From positions 22,128-86,127 of the forward strand of contig NZ_JAIETD010000045.1 in NCBI RefSeq assembly GCF_019745455.1: 64,000 nucleotides of DNA, in the 5' to 3' direction. Origin of the DNA: Methylobacterium sp. (lineage in GTDB: Bacteria; Pseudomonadota; Alphaproteobacteria; Rhizobiales; Beijerinckiaceae). The notes under the pieces are model-generated. The model was not told the DNA's origin. It saw nothing but the letters and a program-made list of their open reading frames with translations, and ran no database searches. The translations under genes and the position numbers were made by a program. Shown here piece by piece: positions 1-8,645 of the stretch; the first letter of the stretch is position 1, and each line of letters starts with the position of its first letter.

Positions 1-368
1 AGGCCAAGATTCAGATCACCCGCGACCAGCTCGCCGGCAAGGAGATGGAGATCGGCCGGTTCTACCTGGAGAAGCGCAACTTCCCCGCGGCGATCAACCG
101 GTTCCGCGACGTCGTCAGCAAGTATCAGACGACGCGCCATGCCGAGGAAGCCCTCGAGCGCCTGGTCGAGGCCTACATGGCACTCGGCATCACCGCCGAG
201 GCTCAGACCGCCGCGGCCGTGCTCGGACACAACTTCCCGGACAGTCCCTGGTACAAGGATGCCTACAAGCTCCTTCAGTCCGGTGGTCTGGAGCCGCGGG
301 AAGAGCGGAGCTCCTGGCTCAGCAAAGTGTACCGGTCGGTCATCGGCCGCACCGCCGAAGCGCAGTAA
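1..368 (+). CDS. bamD: Outer membrane assembly lipoprotein BamD, C-terminal part
   Basis: The gene is truncated by the left edge; the reading frame is open from base 3 and ends at 368, giving about 121 C-terminal residues. BamD is the lipoprotein component of the BAM complex, which folds beta-barrel proteins into the outer membrane from the periplasmic side. The visible part holds tetratricopeptide-type helix pairs ([20 protein letters not shown], then [18 protein letters not shown], then [14 protein letters not shown]), the usual end of BamD/ComL. A terminator-like hairpin follows 8 bases after the stop. BamD upstream of recN is a common alphaproteobacterial order, which supports the call. 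The signal peptide and lipobox lie outside the window. Confidence 0.9.
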   Translation, partial: AKIQITRDQLAGKEMEIGRFYLEKRNFPAAINRFRDVVSKYQTTRHAEEALERLVEAYMALGITAEAQTAAAVLGHNFPDSPWYKDAYKLLQSGGLEPREERSSWLSKVYRSVIGRTAEAQ

Positions 369-375
369 ACGCGTG

Positions 376-411
376 TCGCCGCGACGCTGACGAAGCCCGC
401 GGCGATCTTTT
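376..411 (+). terminator. Rho-independent terminator after bamD
   Basis: A perfect 8-bp stem (TCGCCGCG at 376-383 pairing with CGCGGCGA at 398-405) encloses a 14-base loop and is followed directly by TCTTTT. This is the usual layout of an intrinsic terminator and separates bamD from recN. Confidence 0.7.
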
Positions 412-481
412 GAGGTGAAGCGCGCGTCGCTTCGCCTTAAACAGCGGCCAGACGCCCTCCAGCCAAGGCCCCGCACGCGGC

Positions 482-2155
482 ATGCTGATCCAGCTTGCGA
501 TCCGCGACATCGTCCTGATCGATCGACTCGAGCTCGGTTTTCGCGAAGGCCTCTCCGTCCTGACCGGCGAGACCGGCGCCGGCAAGTCGATCCTTCTCGA
601 TGCCTTCGCCCTTGCCCTCGGCGGCCGCGGCGATGGCCGACTGGTGCGCCAGGGCGAGAGCCAGGGCGGCGTAACCGCGGTCTTCGACGTTCCCCTCGAC
701 CATCCCGCCCGTCTCATCGCGGCCGAGTCCGACCTCGACACCGAAGGCGACATCATCCTGCGCCGCGTGCAGATGTCGGATGGGCGCACCCGCGCCTTCG
801 TCAACGACCAGCCGGTGGGAGTCCAGGTGCTGCGGGCGGTGGGCGCTTCGCTCGTCGAGATCCACGGCCAGCACGACGACCGCGCGTTGGCCGATTCGGG
901 AACGCATCGCGCCATCCTCGACGCCTTCGGCGGCCTCCTCGGGCAGGTCTCGCAGGTGGGCGAAGCGGCAAAGTCCGTCCGTGCCGCAAAAGCGGCGCTT
1001 GCCAGCCATCGTGCTCGCGTCGAGGCGGCGCGCAAGGAATCCGATTTTCTGCGCCACGCCGTCGCCGAGCTGGAGATCCTCGATCCGAAAGCCGGCGAGG
1101 AAGCGCAGCTCGCCGAGCGCCGCAGCATCATGCAGCAGAGCGAAAAGGTGGCGCGCGAGCTGAACGAAGCGCTGGAGGCCACCGGCGGCGCCCATTCCGG
1201 CGTGCCGCACCTGTCCTCGGCCCTGCGCAAGCTGGAGCGCCGATCCTCCCAGCTTCCCGCCCTGGTCGATCCCTGCATCGCCGCACTTGATGCGGCCCTC
1301 GTCGCCCTCGACGAAGCCCGAGCGGTCCTCGATGCGGCGGTGAGGGAAACCGAATTCGATCCGCGGGACCTCGAACGGACCGAGGAACGCCTGTTCGCTC
1401 TGCGCGCGGCTGCGCGCAAATACGACGTCGCAGCGGACGACCTCGCGCAGCTGCGCGAGCGCTATCTGGCTGACGTCGCCGCCATGGATGCCGGCGAGGA
1501 GGCCCTCGGCGGCCTCGAGGCGGCTCTCGGGACGGCCGAGACCTCCTATCTCAAGGCCGCCACCAAGCTGAGCGAAGGCCGCCGCAGGGCTGCGCGCAAT
1601 CTCGACGCCGCCGTGAAGGCCGAATTGCCGCCGCTGAAACTCGAACGCGCCCGCTTCATCACCGAAATCGTCAGCGACCCAGAATCGCGGGATGCCGGGG
1701 GCCTCGACCGGGTCGAGTTCTGGGCGCAGACCAATCCCGGTACCCGCGCCGGGCCGATGATGAAGGTCGCCTCGGGCGGCGAGCTCTCGCGCTTCATGCT
1801 CGCCCTCAAGGTGGTGCTCGCCGACAAGGGCTCGGCCCCGACCCTCATTTTCGACGAGATCGATACCGGCGTCGGCGGGGCCGTGGCCGATGCCATCGGC
1901 GCCCGCCTCGCCCGTCTCGCCGCCCGGGTGCAGGTCGTCGCCGTCACGCATGCTCCCCAGGTGGCCGCGCGAGCCGGCACCCATTTCCTCATCGCCAAGG
2001 ACGCGGTGAAGGGTGGTGACCGGGTCGCCACCAGGGTTGCCACATTGGCGCCTCCGGCCCGTAGGGAAGAGATCGCCCGGATGCTCGCCGGAGCGACGGT
2101 CACCGACGAGGCCCGCGCCGCGGCGGCGAGCCTGATCGAAGCTGCCGACGCATGA
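482..2155 (+). CDS. recN: DNA repair protein RecN
   Basis: RecN is an SMC-like ATPase of double-strand-break repair that works with RecA on the nucleoid. At 557 residues it has the normal family length. The Walker A motif GETGAGKS lies at residues 29-36. A long central helical region with many Ala, Glu and Arg fits the coiled coil. The C-terminal half carries the ABC signature (SGGELSRFMLALK) and the Walker B motif (TLIFDEIDTGVGG). The ATG at 482 gives the standard N-terminus MLIQLAIRDIVLID. It stands alone after the bamD terminator; no LexA box was recognised by eye. Confidence 0.97.
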   Translation: MLIQLAIRDIVLIDRLELGFREGLSVLTGETGAGKSILLDAFALALGGRGDGRLVRQGESQGGVTAVFDVPLDHPARLIAAESDLDTEGDIILRRVQMSDGRTRAFVNDQPVGVQVLRAVGASLVEIHGQHDDRALADSGTHRAILDAFGGLLGQVSQVGEAAKSVRAAKAALASHRARVEAARKESDFLRHAVAELEILDPKAGEEAQLAERRSIMQQSEKVARELNEALEATGGAHSGVPHLSSALRKLERRSSQLPALVDPCIAALDAALVALDEARAVLDAAVRETEFDPRDLERTEERLFALRAAARKYDVAADDLAQLRERYLADVAAMDAGEEALGGLEAALGTAETSYLKAATKLSEGRRRAARNLDAAVKAELPPLKLERARFITEIVSDPESRDAGGLDRVEFWAQTNPGTRAGPMMKVASGGELSRFMLALKVVLADKGSAPTLIFDEIDTGVGGAVADAIGARLARLAARVQVVAVTHAPQVAARAGTHFLIAKDAVKGGDRVATRVATLAPPARREEIARMLAGATVTDEARAAAASLIEAADA

Positions 2156-2165
2156 GGAAAAAATC

Positions 2166-2180
2166 TTAACGCTTTGTTAA
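2166..2180. promoter_or_regulatory. CtrA-type binding box TTAA-N7-TTAA
   Basis: The sequence TTAACGCTTTGTTAA matches the full CtrA consensus TTAA-N7-TTAA, in a region where AT-rich runs are rare. It lies 10 bases after the recN stop and 60 bases upstream of the likely GTG start of the NepR-like gene. CtrA is the cell-cycle response regulator whose activity is controlled through DivK and whose downstream genes include pleD-type regulators; divK, pleD and gcrA all lie in this window. Binding is inferred from the motif only. Confidence 0.6.
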
Positions 2181-2239
2181 CCATGTTAGCGGACCGTGGG
2201 TCCTCACGCTCGCCTCGGGAGTCGGAAGAGGGCGGCTGG

Positions 2240-2473
2240 GTGGATCGCGACATGGACATCATTACGGATTGCGCCAACGATTCGGGTCAGACGGATACTC
2301 TGCCGCAATCGATCGGCCTGCCGACGATCACCCACGATGCCCGCGCCCGCCTGGGGACCGAGCTACGCTCGCTCTACGCGGTGCTGTGCGACGCCGAGCC
2401 GATCACCGATACCCAGGTCGAACTGCTCCTCCGGCTCCGCCACCGCGAACGCGACCGCCTTCGCGTCGCCTGA
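2240..2473 (+). CDS. NepR-like small protein (putative anti-sigma factor)
   Basis: This small protein of 77 residues ends in a segment, LGTELRSLYAVLCDAEP followed by ITDTQVELLLRL, that follows the NepR pattern (hydrophobic-G-x-x-LR-x-x-Y, then EPxxDxxxELLxRL). NepR proteins hold the general-stress sigma factor EcfG inactive until phosphorylated PhyR removes them. The GTG at 2240 is preferred because GAAGAGG precedes it by 7 bases; an ATG at 2252 would give 73 residues. No phyR or ecfG gene lies nearby, so it would be an orphan. The family match is by eye, short and only moderately sure; it may instead be an unrelated helical protein. A CtrA-type box sits upstream. Confidence 0.5.
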   Translation: MDRDMDIITDCANDSGQTDTLPQSIGLPTITHDARARLGTELRSLYAVLCDAEPITDTQVELLLRLRHRERDRLRVA

Positions 2474-2485
2474 AGCGGAATCGGC

Positions 2486-2740
2486 TTACCAGCGTCTCGC
2501 GCCGGGCTGGCGCTTGTACTCCGCCGCCCTGAGCTGCGTGAGGATCCGGTCGAGCCTCGTCAGAAGCGCCGGCTCGTCCCGCTCTGCCTTAGCGACATCC
2601 TCCGAATCCTGTCCATAGAGCCGGCGTTGCCGAACCAGGACGAGGTCCCGTTCGACCGCTTGGCGCTCCGCATGGAGAGCGAGAAAAGCCGCGTCTTCGG
2701 GAGAATCGGCCATCGGCTCATCGATCGTATCGTTCGCCAC
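2486..2740 (-). CDS. Small helical protein of unknown function
   Basis: An 84-residue protein that I do not recognise. The start is placed at the GTG at 2740 because a strong ribosome binding site (GGAGGT) lies 9 bases upstream; an internal ATG at 2713 has none. The product is charged and predicted helical, with heptad-like stretches (LALHAERQAVERDLVLVRQR and LLTRLDRILTQLRAAEYK), so it may form a short coiled coil. There is no signal peptide or membrane segment. It runs convergent with the NepR-like gene and divergent from pstS, with its start 170 bases from the PHO box. Confidence 0.6.
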   Translation of the reverse strand: MANDTIDEPMADSPEDAAFLALHAERQAVERDLVLVRQRRLYGQDSEDVAKAERDEPALLTRLDRILTQLRAAEYKRQPGARRW

Positions 2741-2910
2741 GGTTCGCCACCTCCGCAGATGAGCCCCGTTCTGGGCCTTTCCTCTGCGACGAGGACAGAG
2801 CTGCCCGTCGTCCGGGACAATAAACGCACGAAGGGGCCGAACCGTGCCGTCCACCGCTCATGTGAATGATGAGCGGATCGGGGACACCTTGTTGAGCGCG
2901 GCCGCGGTCG

Positions 2911-2939
2911 CTGTCATCCATTCGTCATGTCAGCGTCAT
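2911..2939 (+). promoter_or_regulatory. PHO box (PhoB operator) of three tandem repeats
   Basis: Three 7-base units occur at an 11-base period: CTGTCAT (2911-2917), TCGTCAT (2922-2928) and GCGTCAT (2933-2939), each separated by 4 bases. This matches the PhoB recognition pattern CTGTCAT-N4-CTGTCAT with one extra unit. It sits about 150 bases upstream of pstS, whose operon encodes PhoB itself, so autoregulated induction at low phosphate is expected. Confidence 0.85.
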
Positions 2940-3091
2940 ATGGCCGGCATCGTCGAGACGGTAACGGTCCGCCAGCCGCCGTCTACAGCGGTGCCGGTCC
3001 TGAGGGCGACCGGCGAACCGAAGGGTTCGCCGACCCGCGTGGACATGTCCGTCACGGATGATCGGCGACCGAACGAACCTGGAGAAACTCC

Positions 3092-4126
3092 ATGAAACCC
3101 TTCGCCTACGCGCTCGCCCTCGGGCTCGCCACCGCGCAGATCGCGACCTCAACACTTGCCGCCGACATCACCGGCGCCGGCGCGACCTTCCCCTTCCCGG
3201 TCTATTCGAAATGGGCGGAGGCCTACCGCAAGGATACGGGCACCGGCCTGAACTACCAGTCGATCGGCTCGGGCGGTGGCATCAAGCAGATCCAGGCCAA
3301 GACCGTCGATTTCGGCGCGACCGACGCTCCCCTCAAGGGTGAGACCCTCGCCAAGGATGGCCTCGTGCAGTTTCCGACCGTCATGGGCGGCGTCGTGACC
3401 GTCGTGAACGTCGCCGGCGTCGAGCCGGGCAAGCTCAAGCTGACCGGCGAGCTCATCGCCGACATCTACGCCAACAGGATCACCAAGTGGAGCGACCCCA
3501 AGATCGCCAAGATCAACGAGGGCCTGAAGCTCCCCGACTCGCCGATCACTCCGGTCTACCGCTCCGACGCATCGGGCACGACCAACATCTTTACCACCTA
3601 CCTGAGCTCGGTCTCCGAGACCTGGAAGAAGGAATTCGGTGCGGCGACGACCATCTCCTGGCCGGCCGGACAGGGCGGCAAGGGCAACGAGGGCGTCACC
3701 GCCACCGTCAAGCAGGTGCCGAACTCCATCGGCTACGTCGAGTCGGCCTATGCCAAGCAGAACAAGCTCAGCTACACGCTGATCCAGAACAAGGCCGGCA
3801 AATTCCCGCAGCCCGACGACAAGTCGTTCCAGGCCGCCGCCGCCAGCGCCGACTGGAAGTCGGCTCCGGGCTTCGGCATCGCGCTGACCAACCAGGGCGG
3901 CGACGACGCCTGGCCGATCACCGCGGCCACCTTCGTCCTCGTCTACAAGGAGCCGGCTGACGTCGCGAAGACCGCCGAAGTGCTCAAGTTCTTCGACTGG
4001 GCCTACAAGAACGGCGACAAGCTCGCTGTCGACCTCGACTACGTGCCGCTGCCCGACAACGTCGTCGCCCTCGTCAAGAACGAGTGGAAGGAGATCAAGG
4101 GCAAGGACGGCAAGCCCGCGATCTAA
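3092..4126 (+). CDS. pstS: Phosphate ABC transporter, substrate-binding protein PstS
   Basis: PstS is the periplasmic high-affinity phosphate-binding protein that feeds the PstCAB transporter. The 344-residue product begins with a signal peptide ending near STLA (about residue 23), followed by the family start ADITGAGATFPFPVYSKW. Phosphate-contact segments are visible: GAGATFP, SIGSGGGIKQI, FGATDAPL and YRSDASGTTNIFT. GGAG lies 8 bases before the ATG. It is first in the pst operon behind the PHO box and is separated from pstC by two hairpins, which may allow higher expression of pstS than of the rest. Confidence 0.97.
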   Translation: MKPFAYALALGLATAQIATSTLAADITGAGATFPFPVYSKWAEAYRKDTGTGLNYQSIGSGGGIKQIQAKTVDFGATDAPLKGETLAKDGLVQFPTVMGGVVTVVNVAGVEPGKLKLTGELIADIYANRITKWSDPKIAKINEGLKLPDSPITPVYRSDASGTTNIFTTYLSSVSETWKKEFGAATTISWPAGQGGKGNEGVTATVKQVPNSIGYVESAYAKQNKLSYTLIQNKAGKFPQPDDKSFQAAAASADWKSAPGFGIALTNQGGDDAWPITAATFVLVYKEPADVAKTAEVLKFFDWAYKNGDKLAVDLDYVPLPDNVVALVKNEWKEIKGKDGKPAI

Positions 4127-4147
4127 CTCGATCCGGTCACAAGAGAG

Positions 4148-4205
4148 GCCGCCGCGAAGGCGGCGAGAATCGCTCGGCGAGACGAGGGACCCCCCTCGTC
4201 TCGCC
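4148..4205 (+). other. Tandem intercistronic hairpins between pstS and pstC
   Basis: A 6-bp stem (GCCGCC 4148-4153 with GGCGGC 4159-4164) is followed by a perfect 13-bp stem (GGCGAGACGAGGG 4176-4188 with its complement 4193-4205) around a 4-base loop. There is no U-tract, so it is more likely an mRNA-stabilising or partial attenuating structure than a full terminator. Its place between pstS and pstC fits differential expression of the binding protein. Confidence 0.7.
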
Positions 4206-4248
4206 TCCCGCCGCACGGTACGAGACCGCGTGAAGAGAAGATCCTCGG

Positions 4249-5226
4249 ATGGCCGCCTTGACTGAACAGATCGCTCTGGCCCGCAGCGCAGATGCGCCGG
4301 CCCGCAAGACACCAGGCGGCATCGGCGACTCGCTGTTTCGTCTCGCCTCCTACGGCTCGGCCCTCCTCGTCCTCCTCTTCCTCGTCGGAATCCTCGGCTC
4401 GATCGCTTATGGTGGCTGGCCGGCCTTCCGCGAATTCGGCCCCGGCTTCATCACGTCCAGTGCCTGGAACATCGGCCAGGAACAATACGGCGCCTTTGTC
4501 GCCATCATCGGCACGATCGCCTCGGCCTTCCTCGCCCTGCTGATCGGCGTCCCGCTCTCCCTTGGCATCGCGGTCTACCTGACGCAGCTCTGCCCCGGCT
4601 GGGCGCGGAAGCCCGTCTCGATGACGATCGAGCTTCTCGCCTCTGTGCCGAGCATCATCTACGGCATGTGGGGTCTTTTCATCTTCGCCCCGCTCTTTGC
4701 CAGCTACGTCCAGATCCCGGTCTCGAGCCTCGTCGAGGGGATGCCGATCGTCGGCACGTTGTTCTACGCCCGCGTTCCCTCGGGCGTCGGCATTCTTACC
4801 GCCGGCATCATCCTCGCCATCATGATCGTGCCCTTCGTCGCTTCGATCACCCGCGACATGCTCGATCAGATCCCGACGGTTCTGCGCGAGAGCGCCTACG
4901 GCATCGGCTGCACCACCTGGGAGGTGGTCCGCCACGTCCTCGTACCCCAGGCCTCGGTCTCGATCATCGGCGCGATCATGCTCGGCCTCGGCCGCGCGCT
5001 CGGCGAGACGATGGCGGTGACCTTCGTCATCGGCAACGCCAATCGCCTCTCCGCCTCGGTCTTCGACCCCGGCTCGACGATCGCTTCGCGCATCGCCAAC
5101 GAGTTCAACGAGGCCGACGGCATGCAGCTTCACGCGCTGATGGCGCTCGGCTGCATCCTTTTCGTCGTCACCTTCATCGTCCTGATCATCGCCCGGCTTC
5201 TGGTCCGGCGCGTCAAGGTCGCCTGA
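4249..5226 (+). CDS. pstC: Phosphate ABC transporter permease PstC
   Basis: PstC is one of two inner-membrane permeases of the Pst phosphate importer. The 325-residue protein has an N-terminal membrane segment ([18 protein letters not shown]) and further hydrophobic helices typical of the six-helix permease fold. The permease loop that contacts the ATPase is visible as [20 protein letters not shown] followed by [18 protein letters not shown], both PstC hallmarks. It follows pstS after 122 bases and precedes pstA by 19 bases in one operon. Confidence 0.96.
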   Translation: MAALTEQIALARSADAPARKTPGGIGDSLFRLASYGSALLVLLFLVGILGSIAYGGWPAFREFGPGFITSSAWNIGQEQYGAFVAIIGTIASAFLALLIGVPLSLGIAVYLTQLCPGWARKPVSMTIELLASVPSIIYGMWGLFIFAPLFASYVQIPVSSLVEGMPIVGTLFYARVPSGVGILTAGIILAIMIVPFVASITRDMLDQIPTVLRESAYGIGCTTWEVVRHVLVPQASVSIIGAIMLGLGRALGETMAVTFVIGNANRLSASVFDPGSTIASRIANEFNEADGMQLHALMALGCILFVVTFIVLIIARLLVRRVKVA

Positions 5227-5245
5227 ACGCAGGGAAATCGTACCG

Positions 5246-6151
5246 ATGGACTCTGCAAATCCTCTCACCGCCCCCACCGTACGGGAAGCGGCACCGATCA
5301 GCGCGAGCCGCGTCCGCTCCGGCCGCCGGGTCGCCGACAAAATCCTCGTGGTGGCGAGCACCGTTGCCACCTTGATCGGCATCGTCGTCCTCGGCTCGAT
5401 CCTCCTGATGCTCATCGTCGAGGGCGTGAAGGGGTTCTCCCCGCTGCTCTTCACCGAGCCGACGCCGGGCCCAGGGTCGGAAGGCGGCGGCATCGCCAAC
5501 GCCATCCTGGGCAGCCTTGTCCTGACCTTCATCGGCATCGTCATCGCGACGCCGATCGGCGTGCTCGCGGGCACCTACCTGGCGGAGTACGGCCGCGCCT
5601 CGAAGCTCGCCGACCTGATCCGCTTCCTCAACGACATCCTGCTCTCGGCACCCTCCATCCTGATCGGCCTGTTCGTCTACACCCTGATGGTGAGGACCAT
5701 GGGCAGCTATTCCGGATGGGCCGGCGGCGTCGCGCTGGCGATCATCGCAACGCCGGTGATCGTGCGCACAACCGAGGACATGCTCCGGCTGGTGCCCTCG
5801 ACCCTGCGCGAGGCGGGCGCGGCCCTCGGCGCCCCGCCCTCCATCGTGATCAAGGCGATCACCTGGCGCGCGGCCAGCGCCGGCATCGTCACGGGCATCA
5901 TCCTGGCCCTTGCCCGGATTGCCGGCGAGACCGCGCCGCTCCTGTTCACGGCGCTCAACAACAATAGCTGGTTCTCGCCCAACCTCATGGGCGGAATCCC
6001 GAACCTGCCCGTGATGATCTACCAGTTCGCCCTCTCGCCCTATCCGAACTGGCAGCAGCTCGCCTGGGCCGGCGCCCTCCTCATCACGATCACGATCCTC
6101 GCGCTGTCGATCGTGGCCCGCTTCGTCATCAAGAGCGAGCGCGCGCGCTGA
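5246..6151 (+). CDS. pstA: Phosphate ABC transporter permease PstA
   Basis: PstA is the second permease of the Pst transporter. The 301-residue protein has an N-terminal helix ([20 protein letters not shown]), several more membrane segments, the ATPase-contact loop [20 protein letters not shown] and the family stretch [17 protein letters not shown]. It lies 19 bases after pstC and 40 bases before pstB. The first about 30 residues are polar and probably cytoplasmic. Confidence 0.96.
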   Translation: MDSANPLTAPTVREAAPISASRVRSGRRVADKILVVASTVATLIGIVVLGSILLMLIVEGVKGFSPLLFTEPTPGPGSEGGGIANAILGSLVLTFIGIVIATPIGVLAGTYLAEYGRASKLADLIRFLNDILLSAPSILIGLFVYTLMVRTMGSYSGWAGGVALAIIATPVIVRTTEDMLRLVPSTLREAGAALGAPPSIVIKAITWRAASAGIVTGIILALARIAGETAPLLFTALNNNSWFSPNLMGGIPNLPVMIYQFALSPYPNWQQLAWAGALLITITILALSIVARFVIKSERAR

Positions 6152-6191
6152 GCCGCGAGCGTCGCCCCCGCCCATCTCCGTCGAAGGACGA

Positions 6192-7016
6192 ATGACCATG
6201 AACGCGCCCACTGAGATCACCCAAGCGCAGCTCACAGGCCGCCACCAGGCCGACGAGAACGCCCCGATCCGCATCGCCGTGAAGGACCTCAACTTCTATT
6301 ACGGCAGCTTCCACGGCCTGAAATCGGTCAACCTCAACTTCCACGACCGGCAGGTGACGGCGCTGATCGGCCCGTCGGGTTGCGGGAAGTCGACGCTGCT
6401 GCGCACCTTCAACCGCATCTACAGCCTCTATCCCGAGCAGCGCGCCGAGGGGCAGATCATGCTCGACGGCCGCAACATCCTCGACCCCAGGATCGACCTC
6501 AACGAGCTGCGCTCGAAGATCGGCATGGTGTTCCAGAAGCCGACGCCGTTCCCGATGTCGATCTACGACAACGTCGCCTTCGGGCTTCGCCTCTACGAGC
6601 GCCTGTCCAAGGCCGATCTCGACATCCGCGTCGAGGAATCCCTGCGCAAGGCTGCACTCTGGGACGAGGCGAAGGACAAGCTGAAGCAATCGGGCATGGG
6701 CCTCTCGGGCGGCCAGCAGCAGCGCCTCTGCATCGCCCGCACGGTGGCCCAGCGTCCGGAAGTGATCCTGTTCGACGAGCCGACCTCGGCCCTCGACCCG
6801 ATCTCGACGGGCCGCATCGAGGAACTCATCGAGCAGCTTCGCTCCGAGTTCACGATCGTCATCGTGACCCACAACATGCAGCAGGCGGCCCGCATCTCGC
6901 AGTTCACAGCCTTCATGTATCTCGACGAGCTCGTCGAGTTCGGCCCGACCACGCGCATCTTCATGAACCCGGAGAAGCGGCAGACCCAGGATTACATCAC
7001 CGGCCGCTTCGGCTGA
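6192..7016 (+). CDS. pstB: Phosphate ABC transporter ATP-binding protein PstB
   Basis: PstB is the ATPase that drives phosphate import by PstCA. The 274-residue protein has Walker A (GPSGCGKST), the Q-loop ([18 protein letters not shown]), the ABC signature [16 protein letters not shown], Walker B ([13 protein letters not shown]) and the switch histidine ([12 protein letters not shown]). A run of about 25 residues before the ABC fold is longer than in E. coli PstB. Either ATG (6192 or 6198) could start it. phoU follows after 67 bases. Confidence 0.97.
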   Translation: MTMNAPTEITQAQLTGRHQADENAPIRIAVKDLNFYYGSFHGLKSVNLNFHDRQVTALIGPSGCGKSTLLRTFNRIYSLYPEQRAEGQIMLDGRNILDPRIDLNELRSKIGMVFQKPTPFPMSIYDNVAFGLRLYERLSKADLDIRVEESLRKAALWDEAKDKLKQSGMGLSGGQQQRLCIARTVAQRPEVILFDEPTSALDPISTGRIEELIEQLRSEFTIVIVTHNMQQAARISQFTAFMYLDELVEFGPTTRIFMNPEKRQTQDYITGRFG

Positions 7017-7083
7017 GCCTGGAACCCCGTCAAAGCCATCGGCTGGCTGTGCCCGTCAGGGCCAGCGTTCGAGGAGTGCGAGC

Positions 7084-7803
7084 ATGTCCGACCATATCGT
7101 CAGTTCCTACGACAAAGACCTCGAGGATCTGCGCCGCTCGATCTCCGAGATGGGCGGCATCGCCGAGAAGATGATGAACGAGGCGGGCCATGCCCTGGTC
7201 CGGCGCGACACTGAGCTCGCCCAGGCCGTCATCGCCGCCGATGCCCGCCTCGACGTGCTCCAGCGCGAGATCGAGGAGCGCGCCGTTCTTCTCATCGCCC
7301 GCCGTCAGCCCCTCGCCATCGACCTGCGCGAGACGATCTCGGCGATCCGGGTCTCAAATGATCTGGAGCGGATCGGCGACCTCGCCAAGAACGTCGCCAA
7401 GCGCGTCGTCGCCATCGCGAGCGAGATCCAGTCGCAGAAGATCGTGGTCGGCCTGCAGCATATGGGCGACCTCGTCCAGGAGCAGCTCAAGGACGTGCTC
7501 GACGCCTATGCCAGCCGCGACATCAAGGCGGCTCACGACGTGTGGGAGCGGGACGGGGCGATCGACGCCCTTTACAACTCGCTGTTCCGCGAACTCCTGA
7601 CCTACATGATGGAAGATCCGCGCAACATCTCGTTCTGCACGCATCTCCTGTTTTGCGCCAAGAACATCGAGCGGATCGGCGACCACACCACCAACATCGC
7701 CGAGACGATCCACTACCTCGCCACCGGCGAGAACCTGCCGACGGATCGCCCGAAGAACGACGCGTCGAATTACACCATGGTCGAGCCCCCAGCCGGGGCC
7801 TGA
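7084..7803 (+). CDS. phoU: Phosphate signalling protein PhoU
   Basis: PhoU is a cytoplasmic, metal-binding two-domain helical protein that links the Pst transporter to the PhoR-PhoB system and damps the Pho response when phosphate is plentiful. The 239-residue length is normal. Two PhoU repeats are visible, each with the pattern of an acidic RIGD motif: NDLERIGDLAKNVAKRV near residue 95 and CAKNIERIGDHTTNIAE near residue 200. A GAGG stretch precedes the ATG. phoB follows after 14 bases. Confidence 0.96.
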   Translation: MSDHIVSSYDKDLEDLRRSISEMGGIAEKMMNEAGHALVRRDTELAQAVIAADARLDVLQREIEERAVLLIARRQPLAIDLRETISAIRVSNDLERIGDLAKNVAKRVVAIASEIQSQKIVVGLQHMGDLVQEQLKDVLDAYASRDIKAAHDVWERDGAIDALYNSLFRELLTYMMEDPRNISFCTHLLFCAKNIERIGDHTTNIAETIHYLATGENLPTDRPKNDASNYTMVEPPAGA

Positions 7804-7817
7804 TCCTCAGAGACCAC

Positions 7818-8519
7818 ATGAGTACGCGCATTCTGATCGTCGAGGACGAGGAGGCCCTGACCCTCCTCCTCCGCTACAACCTCGAAGCCGAAGGGTTTAC
7901 CGTCGACTCCGCCGCCCGTGGCGACGAAGCCGACCTGCGCTTGCAGGAACAGCTTCCCGACCTTGTCCTCCTCGACTGGATGCTGCCGGGCCTTTCGGGG
8001 ATCGAACTTTGCCGGCGCATCAGAGCGCGGCGCGAGAGCGAGAGCCTTCCGGTCATCATGCTGACCGCACGGGGCGAGGAGGGCGACCGCATCCGCGGTC
8101 TCGGCACCGGCGCCGACGATTACATCGTCAAGCCGTTCTCGGTACCCGAACTGCTCGCCCGCGTCCGGGCGCTGCTGCGCCGCGCCAAGCCCGCACACGT
8201 CGCCAACATGCTGGTGGCTGGCGACATCGAGCTCGACCGCGTCAGCCATCGCATCCGGCGCCAGGACCGCGAGATCCATCTCGGGCCGACCGAATTCAAG
8301 CTCCTCGAGTTCCTGATGCAGAGCCCTGGCCGGGTCTTCTCCCGCGAGCAACTCCTTGACGGGGTCTGGGGCCACGACGTCTATATCGACGAGCGCACCG
8401 TCGACGTTCATGTCGGGCGCCTGCGCAAGGCGATCAACCGCCCCCGCCAGAGCGATCCGATCCGCACCGTGCGCGGCTCGGGCTATTCCTTCGACGAAAT
8501 GTTCACCGTCGATGCGTGA
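7818..8519 (+). CDS. phoB: Phosphate regulon response regulator PhoB
   Basis: PhoB is an OmpR-family transcription factor that binds PHO boxes when phosphorylated. The 233-residue protein has a receiver domain with acidic residues E9/D10/E11, phospho-acceptor D53 (LLDWMLPGLSG), T83 and K105, then a winged-helix domain (EFKLLEFLMQSPGRVFSREQ, ERTVDVHVGRLRKAI, TVRGSGYSF). The ATG at 7818 gives the standard start MSTRILIVEDE. It is last in the pst operon, so it probably regulates its own synthesis through the box at 2911. Its usual partner kinase gene phoR is not in the window. Confidence 0.96.
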   Translation: MSTRILIVEDEEALTLLLRYNLEAEGFTVDSAARGDEADLRLQEQLPDLVLLDWMLPGLSGIELCRRIRARRESESLPVIMLTARGEEGDRIRGLGTGADDYIVKPFSVPELLARVRALLRRAKPAHVANMLVAGDIELDRVSHRIRRQDREIHLGPTEFKLLEFLMQSPGRVFSREQLLDGVWGHDVYIDERTVDVHVGRLRKAINRPRQSDPIRTVRGSGYSFDEMFTVDA

Positions 8520-8645
8520 GACTGGCGCTTCGTAAAACACCCTTGCCGCTCTACACTCGCCCTCACCGGTCGCTGTGTGGCGGCTCGGGACGAGATCGGA
8601 TTCAATGCGATCAGTCCGATCCAGGCCGGCTCCAGCCGGGGATGG

